From Gemmatimonadaceae bacterium (lineage in GTDB: Bacteria; Gemmatimonadota; Gemmatimonadetes; Gemmatimonadales; Gemmatimonadaceae), in NCBI GenBank assembly GCA_025453855.1, contig JALOPO010000002.1, positions 1 through 33,311 on the forward strand: DNA of 33,311 nucleotides. The letters run 5' to 3'. This document shows, one piece after another, positions 19,588-28,007 of the stretch (the first letter of the stretch is position 1; each line of letters begins with the position of its first letter). The position numbers and the translations under genes are program-made. The notes under the pieces were generated by a model. It did no database searches, was not told the origin of the DNA, and saw only the letters and a program-made list of their open reading frames with translations.

Positions 19588-20580
19588 TCAGCGCGCTGCG
19601 GTGCGTGTGGTGATCGCCGCCGCGATCAGCTCGCCGTGATGGCGCCCGTTCTCGATGAACGTCCGGTTGGCGTCGAAGCCGCTCGCCAGCACCCCTGCGA
19701 GAAAGAGCCCGGGAACCGGCGTCGCCATCGTCGCCGGATCGTGGGCCGGCACCCCCGTGTCGGCGTCGATCGGCACGCCGGCCTGCGCCAGCAGCCCGCT
19801 CTCGGGGAGATAGCCGAGCATCGTGTGGACCTGCGTCGCGGCGATGCGCTCGCTGCCGCGCGGCGTCGTCACCGTCACGTGATCGGGGGCGATCGCCGTC
19901 ACGCGCGCCTCGAAGACGCCGCGGATCGCCCCCTCGCGCAGCCGGGCCTCGATGTCGGGGCGCACCCACGGCTTCACCTTGGGGTCGAGCGTCGCCTCGA
20001 AATGGACGAGCGTCACGCGCGCGCCGGCCCGATGCAGTTCGAGCGCCGCATCGACCGCGCTGTTCGCCCCGCCGACCACCACCACGTCCTGGTCGAAGCC
20101 GGCATGCCCCTCGGTGAAGCGGTGCGACACGTGCGGGAGCGTCTCGCCCGGCACGCCCAGGCGGTTCGGACGGCCGAAGTAGCCGGTCGCGACGATCACG
20201 TGCGCCGCGTCGATCGGCTGGCTGCCGTGCGCACGCGACTCGGCGTGCAGTCGCCAGCCGCGCTCGCCGCGCACGAGGTCGTGCACGGTGGTGAACTGCC
20301 GCACGTCGAGCGCGAAGTGGCGTGTGACGGCGCGGTAGTACGCGAGCGCATCGCGCCGGGTCGGCTTGGCCGACGACACCACGAACGGCACGTCGCCGAT
20401 CGACAGCCGCTCGGCGGTGCTGAAGAAGGTCATGTCCACGGGATAGCTCGCGATCCCGCTCACCAGGCAGTCGCGCTCCAGCACCACCGTGCGCAGCCCC
20501 TGCCGCCCGCAGGCGATCGCCGCCGCCAGCCCGCACGGCCCGGCGCCGACGATCGCCACGTCGACCCGCTCGACGGTCAC
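19588..20580 (-). CDS. YpdA-family FAD/NAD(P)-binding oxidoreductase, copy 2
   Basis: GTG at 20580 overlaps the purA stop (GTGA); [62 protein letters not shown]. Confidence 0.9.
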   Translation of the reverse strand: MTVERVDVAIVGAGPCGLAAAIACGRQGLRTVVLERDCLVSGIASYPVDMTFFSTAERLSIGDVPFVVSSAKPTRRDALAYYRAVTRHFALDVRQFTTVHDLVRGERGWRLHAESRAHGSQPIDAAHVIVATGYFGRPNRLGVPGETLPHVSHRFTEGHAGFDQDVVVVGGANSAVDAALELHRAGARVTLVHFEATLDPKVKPWVRPDIEARLREGAIRGVFEARVTAIAPDHVTVTTPRGSERIAATQVHTMLGYLPESGLLAQAGVPIDADTGVPAHDPATMATPVPGLFLAGVLASGFDANRTFIENGRHHGELIAAAITTRTAAR

Positions 20581-21875
20581 GCCGCCACTGCCTCCTCGAG
20601 ACCGATGATCTGGTCGCGGCGCGTGCCGACGCTCACGTAGGTGATCGGCGTCTCCACGAGCGCCTCGATGCGGTCGAGGTAGACGCGCGCCTCGCGCGGG
20701 AGCCCGTCGAGCGTGCGCACGTCGCCGGTGGGGCGCTTCCAGCCGTCGAACCACTCGTAGCGCGGCGTCGCATGCTCGAGCAGCGAGAGGTCGCCCGGGA
20801 ACTCGGTGTGCAGCGTGCCGTCGACCTCGTAGCCGGTGCAGATCGCGAGGCGATCGAGCGTGTCGAGCACGTCGAGCTTGGTCACCGCGAGATCGGTGAG
20901 CCCGTTCACGCGCGCCGCGAAGCGCACCACCACGCCGTCGAACCAGCCGCAGCGCCGCGCGCGCCCGGTGGTCGCGCCGAACTCGTTGCCGAGCGTGCGC
21001 ATCTCGGTCTGCATCGGCTCGGGGAACTCGGTCGGGAGCGGTCCGTTGCCGACGCGCGTGGTGTACGCCTTCACCACGCCGAGGATGCCGTGCAGCGCCG
21101 TGGGGGCGATGCCGGCGCCGATCGCCGCGCCGCCGGCCGTGGTGTTGCTGCTGGTGACGAACGGATAGGTGCCGTGATCGATGTCGAGCAGCGAGCCCTG
21201 CGCCCCCTCGAGCAGCACCGCGGCGCCGCTCTTCAGTGCGCGATGCACCACCAGCCCGGTGTCCTCGGCCAGCGCGAGGAGTCGCGGCGCGAGCGCCTCG
21301 AGGCGGGCGAGCGTGTCGTCGACGGTGACCCGCTTGTCGCTCCCGCTGGCGGCGAGACGCCCGTTGGCATGGGCGACGCCGGCCTCGACGAGCGTGCGCA
21401 GCCGCGCCGGGTTGCGCAGGTCGAGCACGCGCACGCCGCGGCGCCCCGCCTTGTCCTCGTACGTGGGGCCGATGCCGCGCCCGGTCGTGCCGATCGCCTT
21501 GCTGCTCGCGCTCTCGCCGTCGACGAGCTTGTGGTACGGGAGCACCATGTGCGCGCGCTCGCTCACGTAGAGCCGCCCGCTCACGTCCACGCCATCGGCG
21601 ACCAGCGTGTCGATCTCGCGGAAGAGCGTCTCGGGGTCGAGCACGACGCCGTTGCCGATCGCGCAGCGCACACCGGGATGCAGGATCCCGCTCGGGATCT
21701 GGTGCAGGACGTACTTCTTCTCGCCCACGTAGACGGTGTGGCCGGCGTTGGCGCCGCCCTGGTAGCGGACGACCCAGTCGGCGCGCTCGGCGAGCACGTC
21801 GACCAGCTTCCCCTTCCCTTCGTCGCCCCACTGGGCGCCGACCACCACCACGGTGCGTCGGGTCGAATCGAACAT
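20577..21875 (-). CDS. purA: Adenylosuccinate synthetase
   Basis: MFDSTRRTVVVVGAQWGDEGKGKLVDVLAERADWVVRYQGGANAGHTV; GTTGRGIGPTYEDKAGRRGVR; EGAQGSLLDIDHGTYPFVTSSNTTAGGA. Confidence 0.98.
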   Translation of the reverse strand: MFDSTRRTVVVVGAQWGDEGKGKLVDVLAERADWVVRYQGGANAGHTVYVGEKKYVLHQIPSGILHPGVRCAIGNGVVLDPETLFREIDTLVADGVDVSGRLYVSERAHMVLPYHKLVDGESASSKAIGTTGRGIGPTYEDKAGRRGVRVLDLRNPARLRTLVEAGVAHANGRLAASGSDKRVTVDDTLARLEALAPRLLALAEDTGLVVHRALKSGAAVLLEGAQGSLLDIDHGTYPFVTSSNTTAGGAAIGAGIAPTALHGILGVVKAYTTRVGNGPLPTEFPEPMQTEMRTLGNEFGATTGRARRCGWFDGVVVRFAARVNGLTDLAVTKLDVLDTLDRLAICTGYEVDGTLHTEFPGDLSLLEHATPRYEWFDGWKRPTGDVRTLDGLPREARVYLDRIEALVETPITYVSVGTRRDQIIGLEEAVAA

Positions 21876-21989
21876 CAGCGCGCTCGCTCCGGCACGGGGC
21901 TCCGGGGGGAGGAAGTGCCGGCGAATGGATCTCGGGACCGGGATCGCGCCGGGTCGCCGACCGGAGCCCGAGGCCCGGCGCGCCCGCGA

Positions 21990-22024
21990 ACGCGAAACGC
22001 CCCGGGCGGGGTGCCCGAGGCGTT
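21990..22024 (-). terminator. Rho-independent-like terminator downstream of the DUF456 gene
   Basis: Minus-strand 5' AACGCCTCGGGC-ACCCC-GCCCGGGGCGTT TCGCG: 12-bp stem with one U.G wobble on the minus-strand RNA only, followed by a weak T-containing tail. Confidence 0.6.
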
Positions 22025-22079
22025 GGTGGAATCTACGCGGGGCGGTGCGCCGGGGCGACCGGCGATGCCCCACACGGCG

Positions 22080-22577
22080 TCAGGCCCACGCCGCGGCCAC
22101 GAGCCAGACGCCGACCACGAGCCCCAGCATCGCCTTCTGCGCGGTGGCGACGGCGCGGCCGATCATCGCCCCCATCGCCACCTGGCGCGCCTTGAGGGCG
22201 TCCTTCTCGAGCGTGTACTCGGCCACCAGCGCGCCGGCGAAGGCCCCCGCGAAGGCGCCGATCACGGAGCCGATCACCGGCACCGGGACGCCGAGCATCG
22301 CCCCGGCGAGCCCGCCCGCGATCGCCCCCCACGACGCACGCCGCGACCCGCCGTAGCGGCGCGCGTAGCCGGCGGAGGTGCGGAACTCGACGACCTCGGC
22401 CACCGCCGCGATGGCGGCACAGAGGGCGAGCGTCCCCCACGAGAGCGTGGGCGGCGAGACCAGCAGCCGGTGGCCGACGCCGGCGAAGATCATGAGCCAG
22501 AGCCCGGGCAGGCCGAGGGCGACGAGGGCGAGCCCGGCGAGCACGGCGGCGACGAGCAGGAGGGTGGCGACGGTCAT
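22080..22577 (-). CDS. DUF456 domain-containing membrane protein
   Basis: 165 aa; LGLPGLWLMIFAGVGHRL, VVEFRTSAGYARRYGGSRRASWGAIAGGLAGAMLG.PVPVIGSVIGAFAGAFAGALVAEY. Confidence 0.88.
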   Translation of the reverse strand: MTVATLLLVAAVLAGLALVALGLPGLWLMIFAGVGHRLLVSPPTLSWGTLALCAAIAAVAEVVEFRTSAGYARRYGGSRRASWGAIAGGLAGAMLGVPVPVIGSVIGAFAGAFAGALVAEYTLEKDALKARQVAMGAMIGRAVATAQKAMLGLVVGVWLVAAAWA

Positions 22578-22645
22578 GCGAAAACGTACGCGGCACCCGC
22601 GGGACGAGTGTCAGCCCATGCGGCAGGCCAACGTACACCACATGC

Positions 22646-22744
22646 CTCCGTGCTCCGGTCGTCCCCGTTTCTCCGTTTTTCGAGGCAGTTCAGGGCCAGC
22701 AACGGCACGGAAAGCGGAGGAACGGGGACGACCGGAGCACGGAG
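22646..22744. repeat. Long inverted repeat: 30-bp arms (one mismatch), 39-nt spacer
   Basis: ctccgtgctccggtcgtccccgtttctccg (22646-22675) versus cggaggaacggggacgaccggagcacggag (22715-22744). Confidence 0.93.
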
Positions 22745-22917
22745 AAGTGCGGGTCGCGATGTTGCGATGGGACGCGAGGAGTCGCGAGGAACGGCAACTG
22801 AATGTCGTGGCGAACGGCGCGATCGGGCGGGTCCGAGCGTGCCGCGACCAACGCAACGGCGGTGCGCCGTTCTTCGCGTCACCTCGCGGCGCCTTCGCAT
22901 CATCGCGGCCCGCCGTT

Positions 22918-22957
22918 GCCCCCCGCGGTGCCAGGCACCTCTGGCACCGCGGGGGGC
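22918..22957. repeat. Perfect hairpin: 16-bp arms, 8-nt loop, with ggtgccaggcacc core
   Basis: gccccccgcggtgcca-ggcacctc-tggcaccgcggggggc. Confidence 0.9.
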
Positions 22958-23037
22958 ACCAGACGGCTCCCGTACCCTCCGCCTCCGCGGCGCTCACCAT
23001 TGGCGCGCCATCGGAGCGCCGTGCGACATTGGCGATC

Positions 23038-23694
23038 ATGCCTCGCATCGGCCTCCTCGTCACGACTGGCACCGGCCCCGGAGTCCTGCACGAACTCACC
23101 GGGGTGATCGCCCGCCGCCGCGGCGACATCGCGTCGGTGGACATCGTGGGGCAACAGGGCGACGCGTCGCGCACCTACTTCGAGCTCGAACTTCCGGACG
23201 ATGACGCCACGCCGCTTGTCGCCGAGCTGCGGGCACTCGCCAGCGTGCGCGCGGTGACGCTCGTGAACACGATGGGCGTCATCTACGGCAAGCGGATCAT
23301 CATCATGGGCGGTGGGGCGCAGGTCGGGCAGGTCGCGATCGGCGCGATCTCCGAGGCCGACCGCCACAACATCCGCGGCGAGCGCATCTCGGTCGACACG
23401 ATCCCGCTCGTTGGCGAGCAACCCCTGGCCGACGCCGTGCGCGCGGTGGCGCGCCTGCCGCGCGCGAGCGCGCTGGTGCTCGCGGGGTCGCTCATGGGCG
23501 GCGAGATCGAGCAGGCGGTGCGCGACGTGCGCGCGCAGGGGCTCCTCGTCGTCTCGCTCAACATGGCCGGCTCGGTCCCCGACGCGGCCGATCTCGTCGT
23601 CACCGATCCGGTGCAGGCGGGGGTGATGACGGTCATGGCCGTCGCCGACACGGCGCGCTTCACCGTGGCGCGGCTGCAACGGCGCGTCTTCTGA
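23038..23694 (+). CDS. ACT domain-containing DUF5612-type protein
   Basis: 218 aa; YGKRIIIMGGGAQVGQVAIGAISEADRHNIRGERISVDTIPLVGE... LVLAGSLMGGEIEQAV... NMAGSVPDAADLVVTDPVQAGVMTVMAVADTA; N-terminal ACT-like GPGVLHELTGVIARRRGDIASVDI. Confidence 0.8.
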   Translation: MPRIGLLVTTGTGPGVLHELTGVIARRRGDIASVDIVGQQGDASRTYFELELPDDDATPLVAELRALASVRAVTLVNTMGVIYGKRIIIMGGGAQVGQVAIGAISEADRHNIRGERISVDTIPLVGEQPLADAVRAVARLPRASALVLAGSLMGGEIEQAVRDVRAQGLLVVSLNMAGSVPDAADLVVTDPVQAGVMTVMAVADTARFTVARLQRRVF

Positions 23695-23704
23695 CCCGCC
23701 GCGC

Positions 23705-24943
23705 ATGACCACCGCCGCGCGTCGCCCCGCCGTCGGCTTCATCCTCGTGACCGTGCTGATCGACATGATCGGCTTCGGGCTCGCGTTCCCCGTCCTCCCG
23801 CTCCTCGTCGGCGACTTCACTCCCGATCGTGCACAGCAGTCGATCTGGACGGGGGTGCTGGCGGGCGCGTACGGACTGATGCAGTGGCTCGCCGCGCCGC
23901 TCCTCGGCGCGCTCAGCGATCGCGTCGGCCGCCGACCGGTGCTGGTGGTCGCGATCCTCGGCCTCGGCGCGCACCACCTGCTCATGGCGCTCGCCCCCTC
24001 GCTCTGGTTCATGCTCGCCGCGCGGCTCATCGGCGGCGCGGCCGGCGCGACCTTCTCGGTGGCGGGCGCCTACGTCTCCGACATCACCGCCCCCGCCGAT
24101 CGCGCGAAGGCGTTCGGCATGCTCGGCGCCACCTTCGGCCTCGGCTTCATCCTCGGGCCGGTGATCGGCGGCCTCCTCGGCGACCTCGACCCGCGCATGC
24201 CGTTCATCGTCGCGGCCGGCGCGTCGCTCGTGAACGCCTGCTACGGCGCGCTCGTCGTCCCCGAGTCGCTGGCGCCCGAGCATCGGGCGCCCTTCTCGTT
24301 CGCGCGCGCGAACCCGTTCGGCGCGCTGCACGCCCTCGTCGCGCAGCGCGCCACCGGGCCGCTGGTGCGCGTCTTCGTCCTCTACTCGCTCGCCCACGCC
24401 ATGATGGTCGAGACGTGGGTGCTCTACACGCGCTTCCGCTTCGGCTGGGGGCCGCGCGAGAACGGCATCTCGCTCTTCATCGTCGGTGTGGTGGCGACGA
24501 TCGTGGGCGCGTGGGGGCTCGGGAAGATGATCGCCGCCTGGGGCGACGTCCGCGTCGCGCTCCTCGCCCTCGCCAGCGGCGTGGTCGCCTACCTGGGCTA
24601 CGCACTGAGCGTGACGCCATGGATGATCTACGCGGTGACGATCCTCGTCTTCCCGCTCCACGCCACGACTCCCGCGCTCAAGGGGATCGTCTCGCGCACC
24701 ACGCCCCCGGATGCACAGGGCGTGACGATGGGCGCCCTCGACGGCATCTACGCGCTCATGGCGGTGATCGGCCCCCTCCTCGGCACGAACCTCCTCGCGC
24801 TGGTGAGCGACGCACCGGCCGCCTCGCCGCAGCTCGGCATCGTCTTCTTCACCTGCGCAGCCCTGCAGGCCGCCGCGTTCAAGCTCGCCCGCCGCCACCT
24901 CGCTGCCGTCCCCATTGCCGATGTCTCCGCCGCGTCGGCCTGA
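23705..24943 (+). CDS. MFS transporter, TetA/TCR-like
   Basis: 12-TM pattern; [82 protein letters not shown]. Confidence 0.93.
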   Translation: MTTAARRPAVGFILVTVLIDMIGFGLAFPVLPLLVGDFTPDRAQQSIWTGVLAGAYGLMQWLAAPLLGALSDRVGRRPVLVVAILGLGAHHLLMALAPSLWFMLAARLIGGAAGATFSVAGAYVSDITAPADRAKAFGMLGATFGLGFILGPVIGGLLGDLDPRMPFIVAAGASLVNACYGALVVPESLAPEHRAPFSFARANPFGALHALVAQRATGPLVRVFVLYSLAHAMMVETWVLYTRFRFGWGPRENGISLFIVGVVATIVGAWGLGKMIAAWGDVRVALLALASGVVAYLGYALSVTPWMIYAVTILVFPLHATTPALKGIVSRTTPPDAQGVTMGALDGIYALMAVIGPLLGTNLLALVSDAPAASPQLGIVFFTCAALQAAAFKLARRHLAAVPIADVSAASA

Positions 24944-24986
24944 GCGTGCGTGCGAGCTCGCTGCTTCGTTCCGGATGCGTGCTGGT

Positions 24987-25252
24987 GAACAGCCGGAACT
25001 GCCAGGAAGAGCAGGGACGGACAGGGAACGGCAGCGACTGCGTGGACGGCCGTGAGCACAGCACGTTCAGCGCGAGGGCTGCATGCCGATGCGGGAACTG
25101 CGTGGACGCATGGCAATCAACAGTCCGCGCCGTGAGAAGCCATCGAGTGCCGTTTCCACGTGCGTCAGATCGGGTCTGCCCAGCTTCGGACGTCCTCACC
25201 GTCCCTGCCATTCCCTGTCCGTCCCTGCTCTTCCTGGCAGTTCCGGCTGTTC
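24987..25252. repeat. Very long inverted repeat: 48-bp arms (one mismatch), 170-nt spacer, in a convergent intergenic region
   Basis: gaacagccggaactgccaggaagagcagggacggacagggaacggcag (24987-25034) versus ctgccattccctgtccgtccctgctcttcctggcagttccggctgttc (25205-25252). Confidence 0.93.
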
Positions 25253-25276
25253 GACAGCACGGAGCAGGACCCGACG

Positions 25277-26173
25277 TCAGGCCGACGCGAGCACGTCCCG
25301 CGTGACCTGCACGACCTGCTCGCGCGCGGCATCGGAAAGCGGGAGCAACGGCGCCCTTGGCGCCCCCCCGACGCGCCCCGCCGCATCGACCGCCGCCTTC
25401 AGCCCCGGCACGCCGAACGTCACCGCCACCTCGGTCGCGAGCCGCGTCAGCGCCTGCTGCAGCGCGCGCCCACGCGCCTCGTCGCCGCCGTGCACCGCCT
25501 CGGCGATCGCCAGGCAGAGCGCCGGCGCGATGCAGCCGGTCGCGAGGATCGCCCCCTCGCACCCGGTCGCGAGTGCGATCCGCAGGCTCGGCGCGTGGCC
25601 GGTGAACACCGCGAAGGGCGCGGGCGCGAGCGTCTGGTAGCTGTCGCGCACCACCGCGTCGGCGCCGGAATCCTTGATCCCGATGACGTTCGGGTGCGAC
25701 GCGAGCCGGCCCACCACCTCGGCGTCGAGCGCGAAGTGCATGTACTGCGGAATGCTGTAGAGCAGCACCGGCACCGGGCTCGCATCGGCCACGGCGCGGT
25801 AGTGCGCCTCCTGCGCGGCGGGCGTCATCGCGTTCGTGTAGTAGTGCGGCGCGACGACGAGCACCGCGTCGGCGCCACCGGCACCGGCCCGCTGCGCACG
25901 CGCGATCGTCTGCCGCGTGCTCTCGGCGCCGATCCCCATGAGGAGCCAGCGATCGGTGGGGACGTGCGGACGCACCGCGGCCAGGAGCGCGTCGCGCTCG
26001 CCGTCGTCGAGGAGCGGCGCCTCACCCGTGGAGCCGCAGAGGACGAGCCCCTGCAGCCCGGCGTCGATCAGCGCCGCCGCGTTGGTCGCGGCAGCCGCGG
26101 CGTCGAGCGCGCCGTCGGCGCCGAAGGGCGTGGTGGCGGCGGCGAGGATTCCACCCAGCGGTCGCGTCGGCAT
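25277..26173 (-). CDS. DapA/dihydrodipicolinate synthase-family lyase/aldolase
   Basis: ATTPFGADGALD, GLVLCGSTGEAPLLDDGERDALL, VAPHYYTNAMTPAAQEAHYRAVADASPVPVLLYSIPQY, VIGIKDSGAD. Confidence 0.92.
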   Translation of the reverse strand: MPTRPLGGILAAATTPFGADGALDAAAAATNAAALIDAGLQGLVLCGSTGEAPLLDDGERDALLAAVRPHVPTDRWLLMGIGAESTRQTIARAQRAGAGGADAVLVVAPHYYTNAMTPAAQEAHYRAVADASPVPVLLYSIPQYMHFALDAEVVGRLASHPNVIGIKDSGADAVVRDSYQTLAPAPFAVFTGHAPSLRIALATGCEGAILATGCIAPALCLAIAEAVHGGDEARGRALQQALTRLATEVAVTFGVPGLKAAVDAAGRVGGAPRAPLLPLSDAAREQVVQVTRDVLASA

Positions 26174-27162
26174 CAGTGCGCGAGCCCCATCATGTCGTAC
26201 ACCTCCCCGATCGTGCGCTCGGCCACCGCGCGCGCGCGCTCGGCCCCCTGCACCATGATCTCGCGCACCGTCCCCGGCTTCTCCTGCAGCTGCGCGGCAC
26301 GCGTGCGGATCGGCACCAGCGTCTCCTCCATGTGCGTGAAGAGCGTCTTCTTGCAGTCGATGCACCCCCACTTCGCGCCGCTGCAGTTCTCGCGCACCTC
26401 CGCCTGCACCGGCTCGGGGCTGAACGCCTTGTGCATGCTGTAGATGTTGCAGACGTCCGGGTTGCCGGGATCGGTCTTCCGCACGCGCGCCGGGTCGGTG
26501 ACCGCCGGGCGCAGCTTGGCCCAGATGTCGTCCGGCGCCTCGAGCAGCCCGATGGTGTTGCCGAGCGACTTGGACATCTTCGCCTGCCCGTCGAGCCCCA
26601 TCAGCCGGCGCACCGGCGTCAGGAGCGCCTGCGGCTCCGGGAAGTACGGGGAATCTTCCGGGCGGAACTTCGCGTTCCACTTGCGGGCGATGTCGCGCGA
26701 CAGCTCGAGGTGCTGCACCTGGTCCTCGCCCACCGGCACCCGGTCGGCACGGTAGAGGAGGATGTCGGCGGCCTGCAGCACCGGGTAGGTGAGCAGCCCC
26801 GTGATCACGCTCTCCTGCCGTGCGCTCTTGTCCTTGAACTGCACCTGCCGTTCCAGGTCACCGAGCGGGGTGACCGTGTTGAAGACCCACCCGAGCTCCG
26901 CGTGCGCGCGCACGGCGCTCTGGAAGAAGAGCGTGCAGCGGTCGGGATCGAGCCCGGCGGCGAGCAGCGTGAGCGCCATGTCGTGGCGGCGCTGGCGCAG
27001 GTCAGCCGGGTCGTAGTTTCCGGTGAGTGCATGGAGGTCCACGACGCAGAAGAACGACCGGTCGGGCCCCTCCTGCAGCCGCACCCAGTTCTGCACCGCC
27101 CCGAGGTAGTTGCCGATGTGCAGCTCGCCGGAGGGCTGGATTCCGCTGAAGATCCGAGACAT
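26173..27162 (-). CDS. trpS: Tryptophanyl-tRNA synthetase
   Basis: MSRIFSGIQPSGELHIGNYLGAVQNWV; GLLTYPVLQAADILLYRADRVPVGEDQVQHLELSRDIARKWN; AKMSKSLGNTI. Confidence 0.98.
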   Translation of the reverse strand: MSRIFSGIQPSGELHIGNYLGAVQNWVRLQEGPDRSFFCVVDLHALTGNYDPADLRQRRHDMALTLLAAGLDPDRCTLFFQSAVRAHAELGWVFNTVTPLGDLERQVQFKDKSARQESVITGLLTYPVLQAADILLYRADRVPVGEDQVQHLELSRDIARKWNAKFRPEDSPYFPEPQALLTPVRRLMGLDGQAKMSKSLGNTIGLLEAPDDIWAKLRPAVTDPARVRKTDPGNPDVCNIYSMHKAFSPEPVQAEVRENCSGAKWGCIDCKKTLFTHMEETLVPIRTRAAQLQEKPGTVREIMVQGAERARAVAERTIGEVYDMMGLAH

Positions 27163-27173
27163 TGCCGCAAGCT

Positions 27174-28007
27174 ATGGACGCTGACGCCCTCATCCAATCG
27201 CACCCGCACGCCGCGCCCGCCGACCGCGTGCTCCTCGCCGCCCTCGTGGAGGCCGCGGCCGAGGCGGCCGCCTTCATCCGGTCGCACGAGGAGGCGCGTG
27301 GTGCGATCCGCTGGGAGGTGAAGGACGCCAGCGACTTCGTCTCGCTCGTCGATCGCGGCGCCGAGGAGCTCATCCGCCGCGCCCTCGCGCCGCTCGGGGC
27401 GGCGACCTTCATCGGCGAGGAGGGGTCGCCCGATGCGCGCGCCGGCGCCGGGCTCACGATCGTCTGCGACCCGCTCGACGGCACGACCAACTTCCTGCAC
27501 GGCTTCCCGGCCTACGCCGTCTCCATCGCCGCACTCGTCGACGGGAGTCTTGCTGCGGGCGTGATCCACGATGTCGCGCGCGACGAGGTCTTCACCTGCG
27601 TGCGCGGCGGCGGGAGCGCGAAGGACGGGCGCCCGATCCACGTCTCGCCGATCGACGATCCCGCGCGCGCCCTCGTCGGCACCGGCGCGCCGTTCCGCAA
27701 GCCGGACCAGCTCGCGACCTACCTCGACCAGCTCCCGCGCATCCTCGCCGTCACCAGCGGCATCCGCCGCGCCGGCTCGGCCGCGCTCGACCTCGCACAC
27801 GTCGCCGCGGGGCGCTTCGAGTGCTTCTGGGAGCTGCGCCTCGCGCCGTGGGACATCGCCGCCGGCCTCCTGCTGGTGCGCGAGGCGGGCGGCCGCGTGA
27901 CCGACTTCACGGGACGCGACGCGGAGGTGGCGCACACCGGGATCGTCGCCGGCAATCCCGCGATGCACGCCTGGCTGCTGCGGACGCTCGACGGGACGGT
28001 GCCGTGA
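27174..28007 (+). CDS. Inositol monophosphatase-family protein
   Basis: FIGEEGSP, CDPLDGTTNFLHGFPAYAVSIAAL, IRRAGSAALDLAHVAAGRFECFWELRLAPWDIAAGLLLVREAGG. Confidence 0.95.
   Translation: MDADALIQSHPHAAPADRVLLAALVEAAAEAAAFIRSHEEARGAIRWEVKDASDFVSLVDRGAEELIRRALAPLGAATFIGEEGSPDARAGAGLTIVCDPLDGTTNFLHGFPAYAVSIAALVDGSLAAGVIHDVARDEVFTCVRGGGSAKDGRPIHVSPIDDPARALVGTGAPFRKPDQLATYLDQLPRILAVTSGIRRAGSAALDLAHVAAGRFECFWELRLAPWDIAAGLLLVREAGGRVTDFTGRDAEVAHTGIVAGNPAMHAWLLRTLDGTVP

Noticed and set aside
19073-21831. Long minus ORFs (487 and 747 aa) spanning purA and YpdA copies
   Set aside because: Mixed-frame artefacts; only the 3' part of the 747-aa ORF (from GTG 20580) is YpdA copy 2.
25277-26680. 467-aa ORF that would extend the DapA-like protein upstream
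   Set aside because: The extension overlaps trpS out of frame; the real start is ATG 26173 with a 1-nt overlap with the trpS stop.
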